Assembly (NCBI GenBank): GCA_030686995.1 | Contig: CM060708.1 | Coordinates: forward strand, 182,078,115-182,142,114 | Length of the DNA stretch: 64,000 bases | Direction of reading: 5' to 3' | Source: Artemisia argyi | Taxonomy: Eukaryota > Streptophyta > Magnoliopsida > Asterales > Asteraceae | In this document: piece by piece, positions 36,701 through 46,800 of the stretch | Layout of the letters: each line of letters starts with the position of its first letter | Numbering within the stretch: position 1 is the first letter of the stretch | Notes under the pieces: generated by a model | What the model was told of the DNA's origin: nothing | What the model saw: only the letters and a program-made list of their open reading frames with translations | Database searches by the model: none | Position numbers and translations under genes: made by a program

Positions 36701-38343
36701 TTATAGCCTTGTAGGAGAGACATCAACAACCACTTTGGGAGCTTCATTTGTTACCTTTTCTGCATCAACATGTATTTCAATACCTTCTTCAATTTCTTTA
36801 GGTTTCTCTTGAGGAACAACATCTTCTTGTGAATTTTGATCTTTCTGAAAGGGTAGTAAAGTTGGACCAATCTTTAGTTTCTCAACCAAAACAAAATCTT
36901 CTTGTGGTTTGTTAGTGTCAACTCTAGCAATAACAGGTACATAATTCATTGTTTTGGCAAGAATATCAACATTAAACAACCATTCTGGTCCTTTCCCTTC
37001 AACATTAGATGTGTTCTCACTAAACTTGATATGCAAGTTCTCCTCTACATGTTTGGTTCTCTTATTGTATACCCTGAAATCTTTACTATTCACAGAGTAA
37101 CCAACCAAGTATCCTTCATCAGCTTTTTCTTCAAATTTGCCTAACAGATCCTTAGTGTTCAAAATAGTAACAAGACATCCAAATGGTTTGAGAAAATCAA
37201 TCATTGGTTTCTTTCCATGAAATAACTCATATGGAGTCTTGTTGTGAGGCTTAACTACCTTACTTCTATTTTGCACAAAACATGCAGTGTTTACAGCTTC
37301 AGCCCAAAAAGATATAGGTAATTTAGAGTCAGATAACATTGTTCTTGCAGCCTCAATCAGTGTCTTGTTTCTTCTCTCTGCTACACCATTCTGTTGTGGA
37401 GTTCTTGCAACACTCTACTGTCTTAGAATACCCTTTCCCACACAGAATTGATTCATCACACTATTCTTGAACTCAGTACCATTATCACATTTGATTATTT
37501 TCACTTTGTGGTTGTGCAGGTTTTCAACTGTGGTAATGAATGCCTTGAGTATCTCTGGAGTTTCATCTTTAGTAGCTAGGAAGAACACCCAAGTAAACCT
37601 GCTAAAGTCATCTGTGACAACTAGGCAATATGACTTCTTGTTCAAGCTATTCACAAATACAGGCCCAAATAAGTCCGTGTGAAGTAAATGTAAGGGCTCA
37701 GTAATTGTGTTCACTGTCTTGGACTTGAATGAAACTCTGTGCTGTTTACCCTTTTGACAAGCAACACAAGTCTCACAATTCTCAAACATCTTTGTGGGCA
37801 TCCCTCTCACAAGATTTCCTTTTACCAACTTGTTCATGGTCTTGTAGTTCAGATGTCCAAGTCTTCTATGCCATAATTTGGACTCATCAGTAGTGGCCTT
37901 TGCAATTAGACAAGTTAAAGCTCTTTTGGGAACAATGTTCTTAATATGGTCACTGTATATATTTTCATTTCTAGGGACTTTCAATGGCACAAATTTATCA
38001 TCTGGCAACTGAAAATCAGGAGAAAGGATCATACATTCAGTGCTGTAAAAAGAACAAAGTTCTTTTTATCACACATTTGTGAGACACTAAAGAGGTTAAA
38101 CTTAAGCCCTTTCACAAGAAACACCTTCTAAAAGTCCAAATTTCCTGTTCTTAGAGTTTCTCTTCCAATAATCTTTCCACCTTTTGGATCATTCCCAAAA
38201 GCAACATAACCACCTTCAAAAGGCTCAAAGTCTTCTAGTTGAGACTCATCACCTGTCATATGTCTAGAGCATGAAAATAGAGAAATTATAGCCATATCTT
38301 TTAGCTCATCATGTAGATTACCCTGCACATGAAAATAGAGAAA
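36701..38343 (-). pseudogene. Element B protease remnant and integrase
   Basis: Starts with FSCSRHMTGDESQLEDF, where Tork relatives have an Asp-Ser-Gly protease motif; that catalytic Asp is not visible. GAG-pre-integrase and zinc part follow (LWHRRLGHLNYKTMNKLVKG, CETCVACQKGKQ). The core has LLHTDLFGPV, CDNGTEFKN and NGVAERRN, giving Asp, Asp and Glu with the expected 35-residue spacing. A TAG (about 37413) lies between the last two. Other breaks: stop at 38128, frameshift near 38035. The C-terminal part (FWAEAVNTACFVQNRS onward) runs to 36701. Confidence 0.87.
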
Positions 38344-39724
38344 TTAGTTTCTCTTAGGGACCCAAGCCATTACTGACTTGGATCTGCCTTGCGCATCAAC
38401 ATAATTAAATTTCTTTAAATCACTTGATGCACTACTGTTTTTGGAAACATTGTTTGAAACAGATGATTTTGGTTTCCAAACCCAGCAAGCTGAGGCCTTA
38501 ACAGCATAAAAATGATTTCCAACAACTGTATTTGATAAAACTTTTGGCCCAGAAGTAGAAAGTTTTGTACTAGCAACAGATTGCTTACTAGCAGCAGAGT
38601 GCATACTAGCAGCAAAGTGCTTACTAGCAGTAGAGCAAGCAATAGAACCAGTTGTGGTTTTAAAAGCACCATTTGATTTAGCAGCAAAAATAGATCTTGT
38701 TGCACCAGCTCTCAACAACACAGCCCTTGGAATCATGTTTCTGTTAGGATGAGGGTGAGTATTTATAGAAACATATTTATGATTCACCCTAGAGTATTGA
38801 TTCCAAACAGGCTTTTTGTGGTCATTACAACTATTAATCAAATGTTCAAAACTACTACACTTATAACAAGTCTTTTTCTTTAATTGAAACTCACTACCTA
38901 ATTTATTTGAAACTAGGTTATTAAAGTTTCTCTGATTTCCCCTAGGCTTATTATAGAATCCATTCAATTGACCTCTAGGAATCTCATTATATTCTACCAT
39001 TTTCCTAGAGATACCCTTACCTAACACATGTCTTACAAACTTAACCTGTTCAATTTTAGGTTCAACTTTTGTAGGAATTTTTTCCTTTTTCACACTTTGT
39101 TCTAGTTCAACCTGTTCCTCATCACTATCTGAATGCCAGTCTTCAACAGTAGGAGCCTCAGGAAATTTTCAAACCTCAACCTTAGGTGCTTCTAACACAC
39201 TTGTACTAGATTCACCTACAGGTTTTTCTATATCTAACTCACTAATAAAAGACAGTTCTTTTCCTGGTGGAGCATAGGCACTCTTAACAGGAGGAGCAAC
39301 TACATTGTAGTCTATTCCACTTCGTTTCCTCATCAATGTACTCTCAATAGATTTATTAACCAAATCAGAAGCAAATTATTGTTTATTTACTCTTACTATA
39401 TGTTTATCCTTATCAACAAGAGCTGCATCTCTATCTTTTTCTCCTTCTTCTAATTTATTCTTAAGAAATTCAATTTCACTGTTTTTCTTAAAAATCTCAA
39501 CATCCTGTTGGTTAATTCTATCTACATATTCTAGCTCACACTGTTTGAGATATTCTAGTCTTCTTTCAACATTTTGAATACCTACTTTGTAACCTAAGTT
39601 ATCAAGTTTTAGGTGTTCAACTTCTCTAATTAGACTCTCATTCCTAGACTTAAGTTCTTCTACAGTGTCAGCACATGATTTAAAAGAACACACAGATAGA
39701 TCAGAATCATTAGATACCTCAGAG
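38344..39724 (-). pseudogene. Element B gag C-terminal extension with second zinc knuckle
   Basis: Minus-strand frames give a coiled-coil-like region (VEELKSRNESLIREVEHLKL, continuing into the 39948-39376 frame), a short linker (39363-39169) and 39093-38344 with CYKCSSFEHLINSC, a second CX2CX4HX4C knuckle. Ala/Ser repeats (SKHFAASMHSAASKQ) follow, then MAWVPKRN. Ala/Ser runs coincide with AGCAGCAG words in the DNA. Stops at about 39374 and 39168 interrupt it. Confidence 0.75.
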
Positions 39725-40982
39725 TCAGATCCAGAAGATGATGATGCATAGGCCATAAGCAAAGTTATGCACTTTAGGCTTGATTTGAGCCACCATAGAA
39801 TAGTTTGGTTCTTCATCAGCCATATCACTCCAATCGTACTCTCCCAACCTATCACAAGATACCAATGCAGTAGTGGTATTCTTTGATTCTTCAGTGGTCT
39901 TCTTTGGAGCTTCAACATTCTTCTTTGGAGCTCTACATTCCCTGGCAAAATGACCCTTCCTGTTGCAATTGTAGCACTCTATCTTTGACTTGTCAAAACC
40001 CAAATTTTCTTTAGCCCTGTACATGACTTCTCTCCCTATCCTCTTCAAGAATTTTCTTGCCCTCAAGGTCAATATGGCCATCTGCCATTTAAGATCAATC
40101 TCTTCAAGATCATCAGGATCAATATGATCCATATCTTGATTGATAACATGTGACCTTATGTTGGATGTTAGATCAGCCAAGAATGCACACAAAGCAATAT
40201 CACTGATGGAATTCTTATCATTAGAACTAGCAGCAGATCCATCAGCAGCAGATACCCCATAAGCAGTAGAGTGGGATTCTTGAGATCCTTTTGACTTTGA
40301 AGATATAAAGGCAAGATTTTATGTACCAGAAGATGAAGTAGATGAAGAAGTCAATTCTGGTTCATACACCCTCAAATTATTGTAGAGTCTTTCCAACTTC
40401 ATAGTTTCAAAATCAGGCTTATTCCTCCAAACAACTGTATGCATACTCCATTCAGGTCCAACTTCTAAGAAACTTGAGGTTTACATCTTCTTGAGGAACC
40501 ACATAACCAACAAGCTTTAAGTGTCTAACAAGTTGATTAAGCCTGTTGTGTGTGCCATTAATCTTTTCTCCACTTTCAGCAGTAAAGTTCTCAAACTGAT
40601 GCTTCAACATGTTTTTCCTTGACTTCTTAGTAGCATCATTCCCTCCAAACCTAAATTTAACAGCATCCATCAAGTCTTTTGCAGTCTCACAGCTATCAAA
40701 GTCGAATTGAAATTCATTAGGTATTCCCATTAAGAGAATATTGTGTGCCTTGATCTCCATCTTCCTCATTGAGTTCTCTTCAGCAGACTTGATTGGTATC
40801 TCTTTTCCATCAGGACTCTTCTTTGGTAAAGAGTCAACATTAATGATCACATTCCACATGTTGAAGTCAATCATGCGAATGTACTGTCTTATTCTCATCT
40901 TCCATACCTCATATTCTCCAGGGTTGAGCAACGGAACCTTTGAAGCAGTCACCATATGTGTGTCGTCACCCATCTTCAGCAA
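39725..40982 (-). pseudogene. Element B gag
   Basis: ATG near 40982 (MLKMGDDTHMVTASKVPLLN). Copia gag domain with EYEVWKMRIRQYI, AHNILLMGIPNEFQFDFDSC and LKHQFENFTAESGEKI; zinc knuckle CYNCNRKGHFAREC around 39965. The frame is lost around 40452-40200, a stretch containing CTAGCAGCAGATCC and related words. Gag packages element RNA. The start is supported by position after the inner primer-binding site at 41046-41057. Confidence 0.82.
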
Positions 40983-41045
40983 TTGATTAGGAACAGCAAA
41001 CTTGTAAGGAACAAATTCTTCTTGATTTCAACTTCTAGACCACAA

Positions 41046-41057
41046 GCTCTGATACCA
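41046..41057 (-). other. Inner primer-binding site beside the embedded LTR
   Basis: GCTCTGATACCA on the plus strand, TGGTATCAGAGC on the minus, follows the embedded LTR by two bases (or six, depending on where the LTR ends) and precedes gag. It is distinct from the outer site at 42446-42458. Confidence 0.8.
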
Positions 41058-41059
41058 CT

Positions 41060-41456
41060 TGTTTGTTAGACTCCATGGATCGTTTTGAGCACTAGGGTTA
41101 AACAATAACAATGATTAATAACATGATACGCAGCGAAATAAACAAACATCATTATTATTGAAACAAGGTTTCTTCGTCATCATCTTCACTACAACTAATC
41201 TAGGCGTCTACAATAAGACTACGTCTAGACACACTCACACACCTTTACTAGACGTCTACATCTTTTACTGTGCCCACTAATAATCAATCCTTGTATTTCT
41301 TTATAAACTAGAGATACTAGGTTACAAAGAATATTTCTAAATAATAAAAAGATCTGTAGTAATCTTTTTCTTGCATATGAAGTTTTATCCTTTGTCTTCT
41401 TTAGTGCTTCATCTTTCATGTATTTTGTTATATCAACTCAAATATAAATCCCAACA
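41060..41456 (-). repeat. Embedded LTR (family D) in the leader of element B
   Basis: 397 bp, plus-strand TGTTTGTTAGACTCC to ATAAATCCCAACA, unlike the LTRs of B in sequence. It has a primer-binding site on its downstream side (41046-41057) and a polypurine tract on its upstream side (41457-41470, minus CTAGGGGAAGAT), so both flanks are element-internal. It lacks the AGCAGCAG words common in B. A solo-LTR insertion would not show these flanks. Confidence 0.65.
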
Positions 41457-42445
41457 ATCTTCCCCTAGTTGATATTTACCAGAAATCCCAACAATCTTTC
41501 TTTTATAATTCAATCTTTCTTTTATACTTCAAATCTAGCATTTTGGTGTTCGTTCATGATTAACCAAAATGCTTTCTTTTATAAATGAACTCAAGACACA
41601 AAAATCCCAAATCTTCAGTAAAAATACCAACGAGCAGCTATAAAAACATTCACCTCAATGTAGCATATAAATGGTTAATCATTTTAACAATAACTTCCCT
41701 TGAAACCCATATGTTAACCATTTGTTGAATCCTCAATTCTGTAAGCTTTATGTAATGATGAAGAAAACTAACCATTACCAATTTGATGCTGAAGTAGAAT
41801 AAACCAACCTTGTGTCTTATCTCTTTTAATAAAACTGAGTTCGAACTTATACTTAACGTATAGTGAGATCGAAATCCCTTGACAATAATCACTGAGCACA
41901 ATAATGTAACTCCTTCAAGTGATTGTCAATTCGTAGTCACCTGAACGCACGAACAAGTTACCTCCTGCAAAAAGGTATGATAAAACACAACCTTGAAAAA
42001 TTCCACTTCATCGTCAAATAAGCTACAAATATTCCTCTTAGCCAATAAATAATAAATGCGAGCCATTGAACCATTAAGAACAAAATAACCATCTTGCGTG
42101 TGTGAACCAATAATCCTATGTATGTGTAAAACTATGTCCATCCAAATCCTACTTTCCAATCTCAGCAGTAGTACAAATAACACAGCAGCAGAATGTAATA
42201 CTAAGCAGCATAATTAATTAACTAGCAGCAGTATAAGAATTTTCTCAGCAGTAGAATAGTTTACATATTAACTCAGAAGTAAGATCATGTTGAAACGAGC
42301 ATCACCACAAATTCCAACATCCAAACAAATCTTGTACGAGGTACTATCCATGACTTTTACTTAAAATCCTTTTTTGAATCTTCACCAAGCTGCTTCACTT
42401 TGACAACAGCAAAACCTTGTAAAACCCTAGGTAACGAGCTAACCT
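41457..42445 (-). other. Leader of element B between the two LTRs
   Basis: About 1 kb without a credible protein. The part near 42446 carries AGCAGCAG words (42170-42290) like the rest of B. The part near 41470 ends as a retrotransposon 3' end (polypurine tract). A second ATCCCAACAATCTTTC phrase at 41486 partly repeats the boundary. Confidence 0.5.
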
Positions 42446-42458
42446 GGCTCTGATACCA
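42446..42458 (-). other. Outer primer-binding site of element B
   Basis: Plus GGCTCTGATACCA, i.e. TGGTATCAGAGCC on the minus strand, two bases from the 5' LTR; initiator tRNA-Met type. Confidence 0.92.
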
Positions 42459-42460
42459 CT

Positions 42461-42924
42461 TGTTGATCCTAGTTAAGCAAACGATCTTATATAGAAGTTG
42501 ACTTGAGTTAACACTTAAGCTAGAACGCGGAATATTAAAGCTTAACTTAAGAAGAATAATGATTCACTATCAACACTTCAATATATTAATAATACGAGCA
42601 CTCGACAATGCTAGGGTTTTACAACCTTGAAGTGTAAACGAAAACTAAACAATACGTACTCAATCTAACCCTAGGATCCTCCTTTTATAGGCCAAGGAGT
42701 CCTACTAGGTTTACAATACCTTTCTACACAAGATAAGAATATTCTAGACGTATAAAATATTCACACAATCTATTCTATAATTATCCAGTCGTGTACATGC
42801 ATATCTCTTCAGCAGTAGATTCACCAGCAGTACTTCCACACAGCAGCACTTTGAATGTATAGCAGTAAAATCATTAACCTTAGCAGCAGTTTGAATCTTC
42901 AGTAGCAGAATCCAAAACCCAACA
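42461..42924 (-). repeat. 5' LTR of element B
   Basis: 464 bp, partner of 18922-19402, followed directly by the GAGGT duplication. Confidence 0.93.
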
Positions 42925-44600
42925 GAGGTGTATAAAACAGTAGAAGATGAGGGAAAACAGTTGGCTACTGATCTTAAACATAGTGAAATTGAGAAGAAAA
43001 ATATTCTCATCATGAATGAGAATTTGATTGCTAATTGTGTTTCACAAGATGTATTTTACACTGCTACTGATTCGGCATTATCTGCCTGCCAATTTCATGA
43101 GATTTCTATTGCATTGAACGTTTTCCAGAATCATGTTGTTGAGCTTGCGGGGGAGAATTAAAAATTGTGTGAGAAAATTCAAAACGATGATCATGATAGT
43201 ATGGTCAGGCATTTGTAAAAACTAGAGGTTGATAATCTTAATTTGCAATTAAAGTGTCAACATTTAGAAGAAAGAATTAAAATCTCAAATGCCAAGACAT
43301 ATTCGGATGCTCCTGAATTTGATGCATATTTTGAATTAGCCAAACGTGATGAAAAGATTCAAGCTCACACTAACACGATTCAAAACTTGAGGGCAAAAAT
43401 TTCTCAATTGTAGTCAAACAAGAGTGATGTGACTGGCACCCAAAAATCACTGTTTATAGATTCTCAAAATTTTCAATTTCAAGATACCATCAATAAATTG
43501 CAACATGAAAATGATTGGTTTCGTGCTGAAAATTCGAAAGTTAAACAATATTACAAAGAGTTATATGATTCAATTAAGATCACACGTGATAAAAAAAATT
43601 AAAATATAACTTCTTTGCTTAAAGAAATTGAGAATCTAAAGACTCTGGTGAAAGGGAAAATGTCAATCAACACTAGTGATAATGTGATTCCCAAGGTTCA
43701 TGCTTGTAAGAAATATGCATGTGATGCTATGTATATTCCTCTTCCCCTTATGAATAATAAGTTAGTTCATAGTGACTATCTTAGACATCTTAACGAGTGC
43801 CTTGAATTGCTTCGTGAAACCATTGAAAATGATAGGATAGCAAAACCACTTGATGATGCTATTGTAGGTGCCTGCTTTATCACTAATAGATCACAGGAAC
43901 TCTTAGAATATGCTATTGGTACATGTCCTAAGATTGATAGCAAGCAAGATAGGTCATCTGCATCATCCTCTATGTCAACAAACAAGCATGTTACCTTTGC
44001 TGAACCTTTGGAAACTTCAGATCCCAACACCTCAAAACATGTTCAGCAGCTGGAAGTGAAAAAGACTAAGGCTCCTATCACTCCTTCTACAGGATTTATT
44101 AGTGACACTAAAGCTAGTGAGTCAAAACCTAGGAGAAATTTAAAGAATTATAGGACTTCTCTAGCTAAAAGTGTTCCTAAGAAGAAAGTAGAAGACCACA
44201 TGAGGAACTATAAGTCTGAGTTGAACAAAAGGAATCATAATTCAAATCCTAATTCACTTTGTTAAACATGTAATGAATGTTTAATTTCGAGTAATCATGA
44301 TAAGTGTGTTGAGAAATTTCTAAATTCGTTCAACAAACCCCCAGTTAAGAAAGTTTGGAGAGCTAAACAAATTAAGCAATCTTGGAAACCTACAGGGAAA
44401 ATGTTTACCAATGCGGGTTTTCAGTGGAAGCCCATGGGTCGAATATTCACACTAGGCGAACATTGCCCTTTAACTAGGATTACCATGCCTAGAGCAGTGC
44501 CTATTAAGGATTGGAAGCCAACTGGTAGAACTTTCCCTTTAGAGACCTAATGTCCTTTAGCTATGCCCATTGAATCTACTAGTGAAATTTACACCATTGA
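42925..44600 (+). pseudogene. Element A gag, C-terminal half
   Basis: The frame resumes after B as EVYKTVEDEGKQLATDLKHS. It is a long coiled-coil-like region, then HSDYLRHLNECLELLRETIE and STNKHVTFAEPLE, matching SIRE gag as I recall it. The end has KKVWRAKQIKQSWKPTGK and GRIFTLGEHCPLTR, a Lys/Trp-rich module with no classical zinc knuckle intact. In-frame stops near 43159, 43217, 43411, 43600 and 44263 make it non-functional. Confidence 0.78.
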
Positions 44601-44839
44601 AACCAATGCACCTAACGACTCAGTTGCTCCAGAATTTGTTTGCACTAACCAACTGGAACCCAACCTAAATTGGGGATCTGGCACTCCAAATTCTCTTTTT
44701 TCGTATGTTTTCAAATGCAGATCGTCCTTTGACATTTGGACTCAGGCTGCTCATAATTAACATATGAATGGGGATTGCTCACAGCTTAAGAATTTCGTGA
44801 ATTAGTTTATCGAGACAGTTAAAATTCAGGAACTACCAT

Positions 44840-46010
44840 TTTAGGGCAATTATAGGTTATGGAGACTATGTATTTGGTGACAGTGTAATTTCCAAGGTAT
44901 TCTACGTCAAAGGACTTGATCAAAATTTGTTTTCTGATTGGTCAATTCTGTGATTTTGATCTAGAAGATGCTCTTAGTAAACATACATGCTTCGTCAGAG
45001 AATTGGATGGTGTTGATCTTCTTAAAGGTTCTCATGGCACCAATTTATACACCATATATATTGAAGCCATGATGCGACCCTCTCCTATTTGCTGGTTGTC
45101 TAAAGCCTCAAAGACCAAATCTTGGATATGGCATCGATGTTTAAATCACTTGAAATTCGGCACCATTAACGATCTAGCCCGCAAGGACCTTGTCAAAGGT
45201 TTACCAAGACTGAAATTCGAAAAAGATCATCTTTGTTCGGCTTGTCAACTGGGCAAAAGCATGAAGCATACACACAAACCCAAAACTGTCAATACCATCA
45301 TGGAAGTTCTTTACACCCTTTACATGGATCTATGCGAACCAATGAAAACGTTAAAAGCTAAAGCTGATATTGGATTCTTCGTTGGTTATGCTCTAGATCA
45401 TAAGGGATACCGAATCTACAACAAACAAACCCGATAAATCTTGGCGACCATTCACGACACATTCGTTGAGCTGACTGAGCATACGGTTCCTGTACACATC
45501 AGTTTAGGACCTGTGTCTAAACTTTTGTCTCCTGAACCAATTAGTTCAGGTCTTGTACAGTATTCCACACCTGCAATACTTTATGTACCTCTTACAAGTG
45601 AGGATTTGAAGAGTTTTTGTTTGATCCGATGCATGATGAATACTTCGAGCCACCAACTGTTCACACTATTGTACCACCAGTTGATGTAGCTCCTGTTTCA
45701 AACAATTCAAATGGTCCATCTATTTCTGTCTCAATTGATCAAAGATGCACCATCTGCAAGTCAATCACCTTCATCATCAAATCTTCAATCTCCTTCCTTA
45801 CATCAAAGCACTCTAGTGGAAAATTCTTTTGAAGTGAATCTATTTGTTCCTCTTGAAGATACTCTGTTCAAAAACCTATTTGCTCCTGAATCTTCTTCTG
45901 AGACATCTTCTTCAAGGGATATAAACACGGCTTCTTCAGGTTCCTACCCTTAACCACATGAAAATCTCAGAAAACGGATCTATGATCATCCAATTGACAA
46001 CATTATTGGG
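44840..46010 (+). pseudogene. Element A integrase with catalytic core deleted
   Basis: YGDYVFGDSVISKVFYVKGL starts the pre-integrase part. After a frameshift near 44940 come FCDFDLEDALSKHTCFVREL, a His-Cys zinc part (WHRCLNHLKFG, CSACQLGKS) and the beginning of the core (LYMDLCEPMK). The next residues are already AKADIGFFVGYALDHKGYRI from the C-terminal side. About 170-180 residues with the catalytic Asp-Asp-Glu core are gone. Downstream linker DAPSASQSPSSSNLQSPSLH and FAPESSSETSSSRD follow, with stop/frame changes at 45435, about 45620 and 45710. Confidence 0.8.
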
Positions 46011-46800
46011 AATCCTTCTCGACCGGTGTTCACACAAAGCCAACTTACCACCTATGCCTTGTGGTGCTTTTATAATTCTATACTATCCAAAGTCGAACCC
46101 AAATATTTCAAGACTGCTATCTCTATAGACTGTTGGGTTAATTCGATGCAAGAAGAAATTCACAAGTTCGGTCGACCTGATGTATGGGAATTGGTACTAC
46201 CTCCAGACTGTGCAATGATTATTGCTCTTAAGTGGATCTTCAAACTGAAACTTGATGAGCATGATGTCGTTCCAAAAACAAGGCAAGGCTTGTTGCTAAA
46301 GGATATCGTCTAAAGGAAGGCATTGATTTTGAGGAATCTTTCACTCTAGTTGTTTGTATTAAAGGTATCAGAATATTTCTCGCCAATGCGGCAAGTCAGA
46401 ACTTGATGGTCAATCAAATGGATGTGAAAATTGAATCTCTAAATGGCGAGCTAAATGAAATTGTTTATGTCATTCAACCTGAAGGATTTGTGGATCTTAG
46501 TCGTCCTACCGATGTCTATCGTCTAAAAAGGGCTCTCTATGGCCTAAAGCAGGCGCCTAGGGCATGGTTCGATACACTGTCAAAATTCTCCTGGCAATCG
46601 GATTCTCCAAAGGTGTGGTGGAACAAGTTGAGAAAGGGTAGTGGAACTTTACTTCGTGAGGACAGAATTTCAGCTGGCATATTTCTTCACTAAGTCTCTC
46701 TCAAGAGAATAGTCTCAGTTCATTTTCCAGCGCCTTGGAATGAAGAGTCATACACCAAAATCACTCACACGTCTTCAAGAAGAGAATGAGGAGTGATGGA
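46011..46800 (+). pseudogene. Element A RT/RNase H with large internal deletion
   Basis: The start is recognisable (ALWCFYNSILSKVEPKYFKT, VWELVLPPDCAMIIALKWIF). After a frameshift (about 46285) [14 protein letters not shown] and [20 protein letters not shown] lead to [16 protein letters not shown]. The sequence then jumps within a short GGTGTGGTGGAA/GGTAGTGGAA similarity (about 46610-46645) to the RNase H tail [20 protein letters not shown] and RLGMKSHTPKSL. The VDD box and most of RNase H, some 300 residues, are missing. Confidence 0.8.

Larger units (their letters stand above)
18922..42924 (-). mobile_element. Element B: Tork-like Ty1/copia retrotransposon hosting C
   Basis: Inserted in gag of element A. 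LTRs lie at 18922-19402 (3') and 42461-42924 (5'), with TGTTGATCC...CCCAACA ends and GAGGT on both sides (18917-18921, 42925-42929). Primer-binding site and polypurine tract lie inside the LTRs on the minus strand. Without C it would be about 13.7 kb, long for a copia element. Order on the minus strand: leader with an embedded foreign LTR, gag with two zinc knuckles, defective protease, integrase, RT/RNase H (split by C), an antisense ORF, and a long extra ORF. By eye the LTRs differ at about 15 sites plus one 17-18 bp gap. Confidence 0.92.

Noticed and set aside
41060..41456. Simple solo-LTR insertion in the leader of B
   Set aside because: Its flanks are a polypurine tract and a primer-binding site rather than a target duplication.
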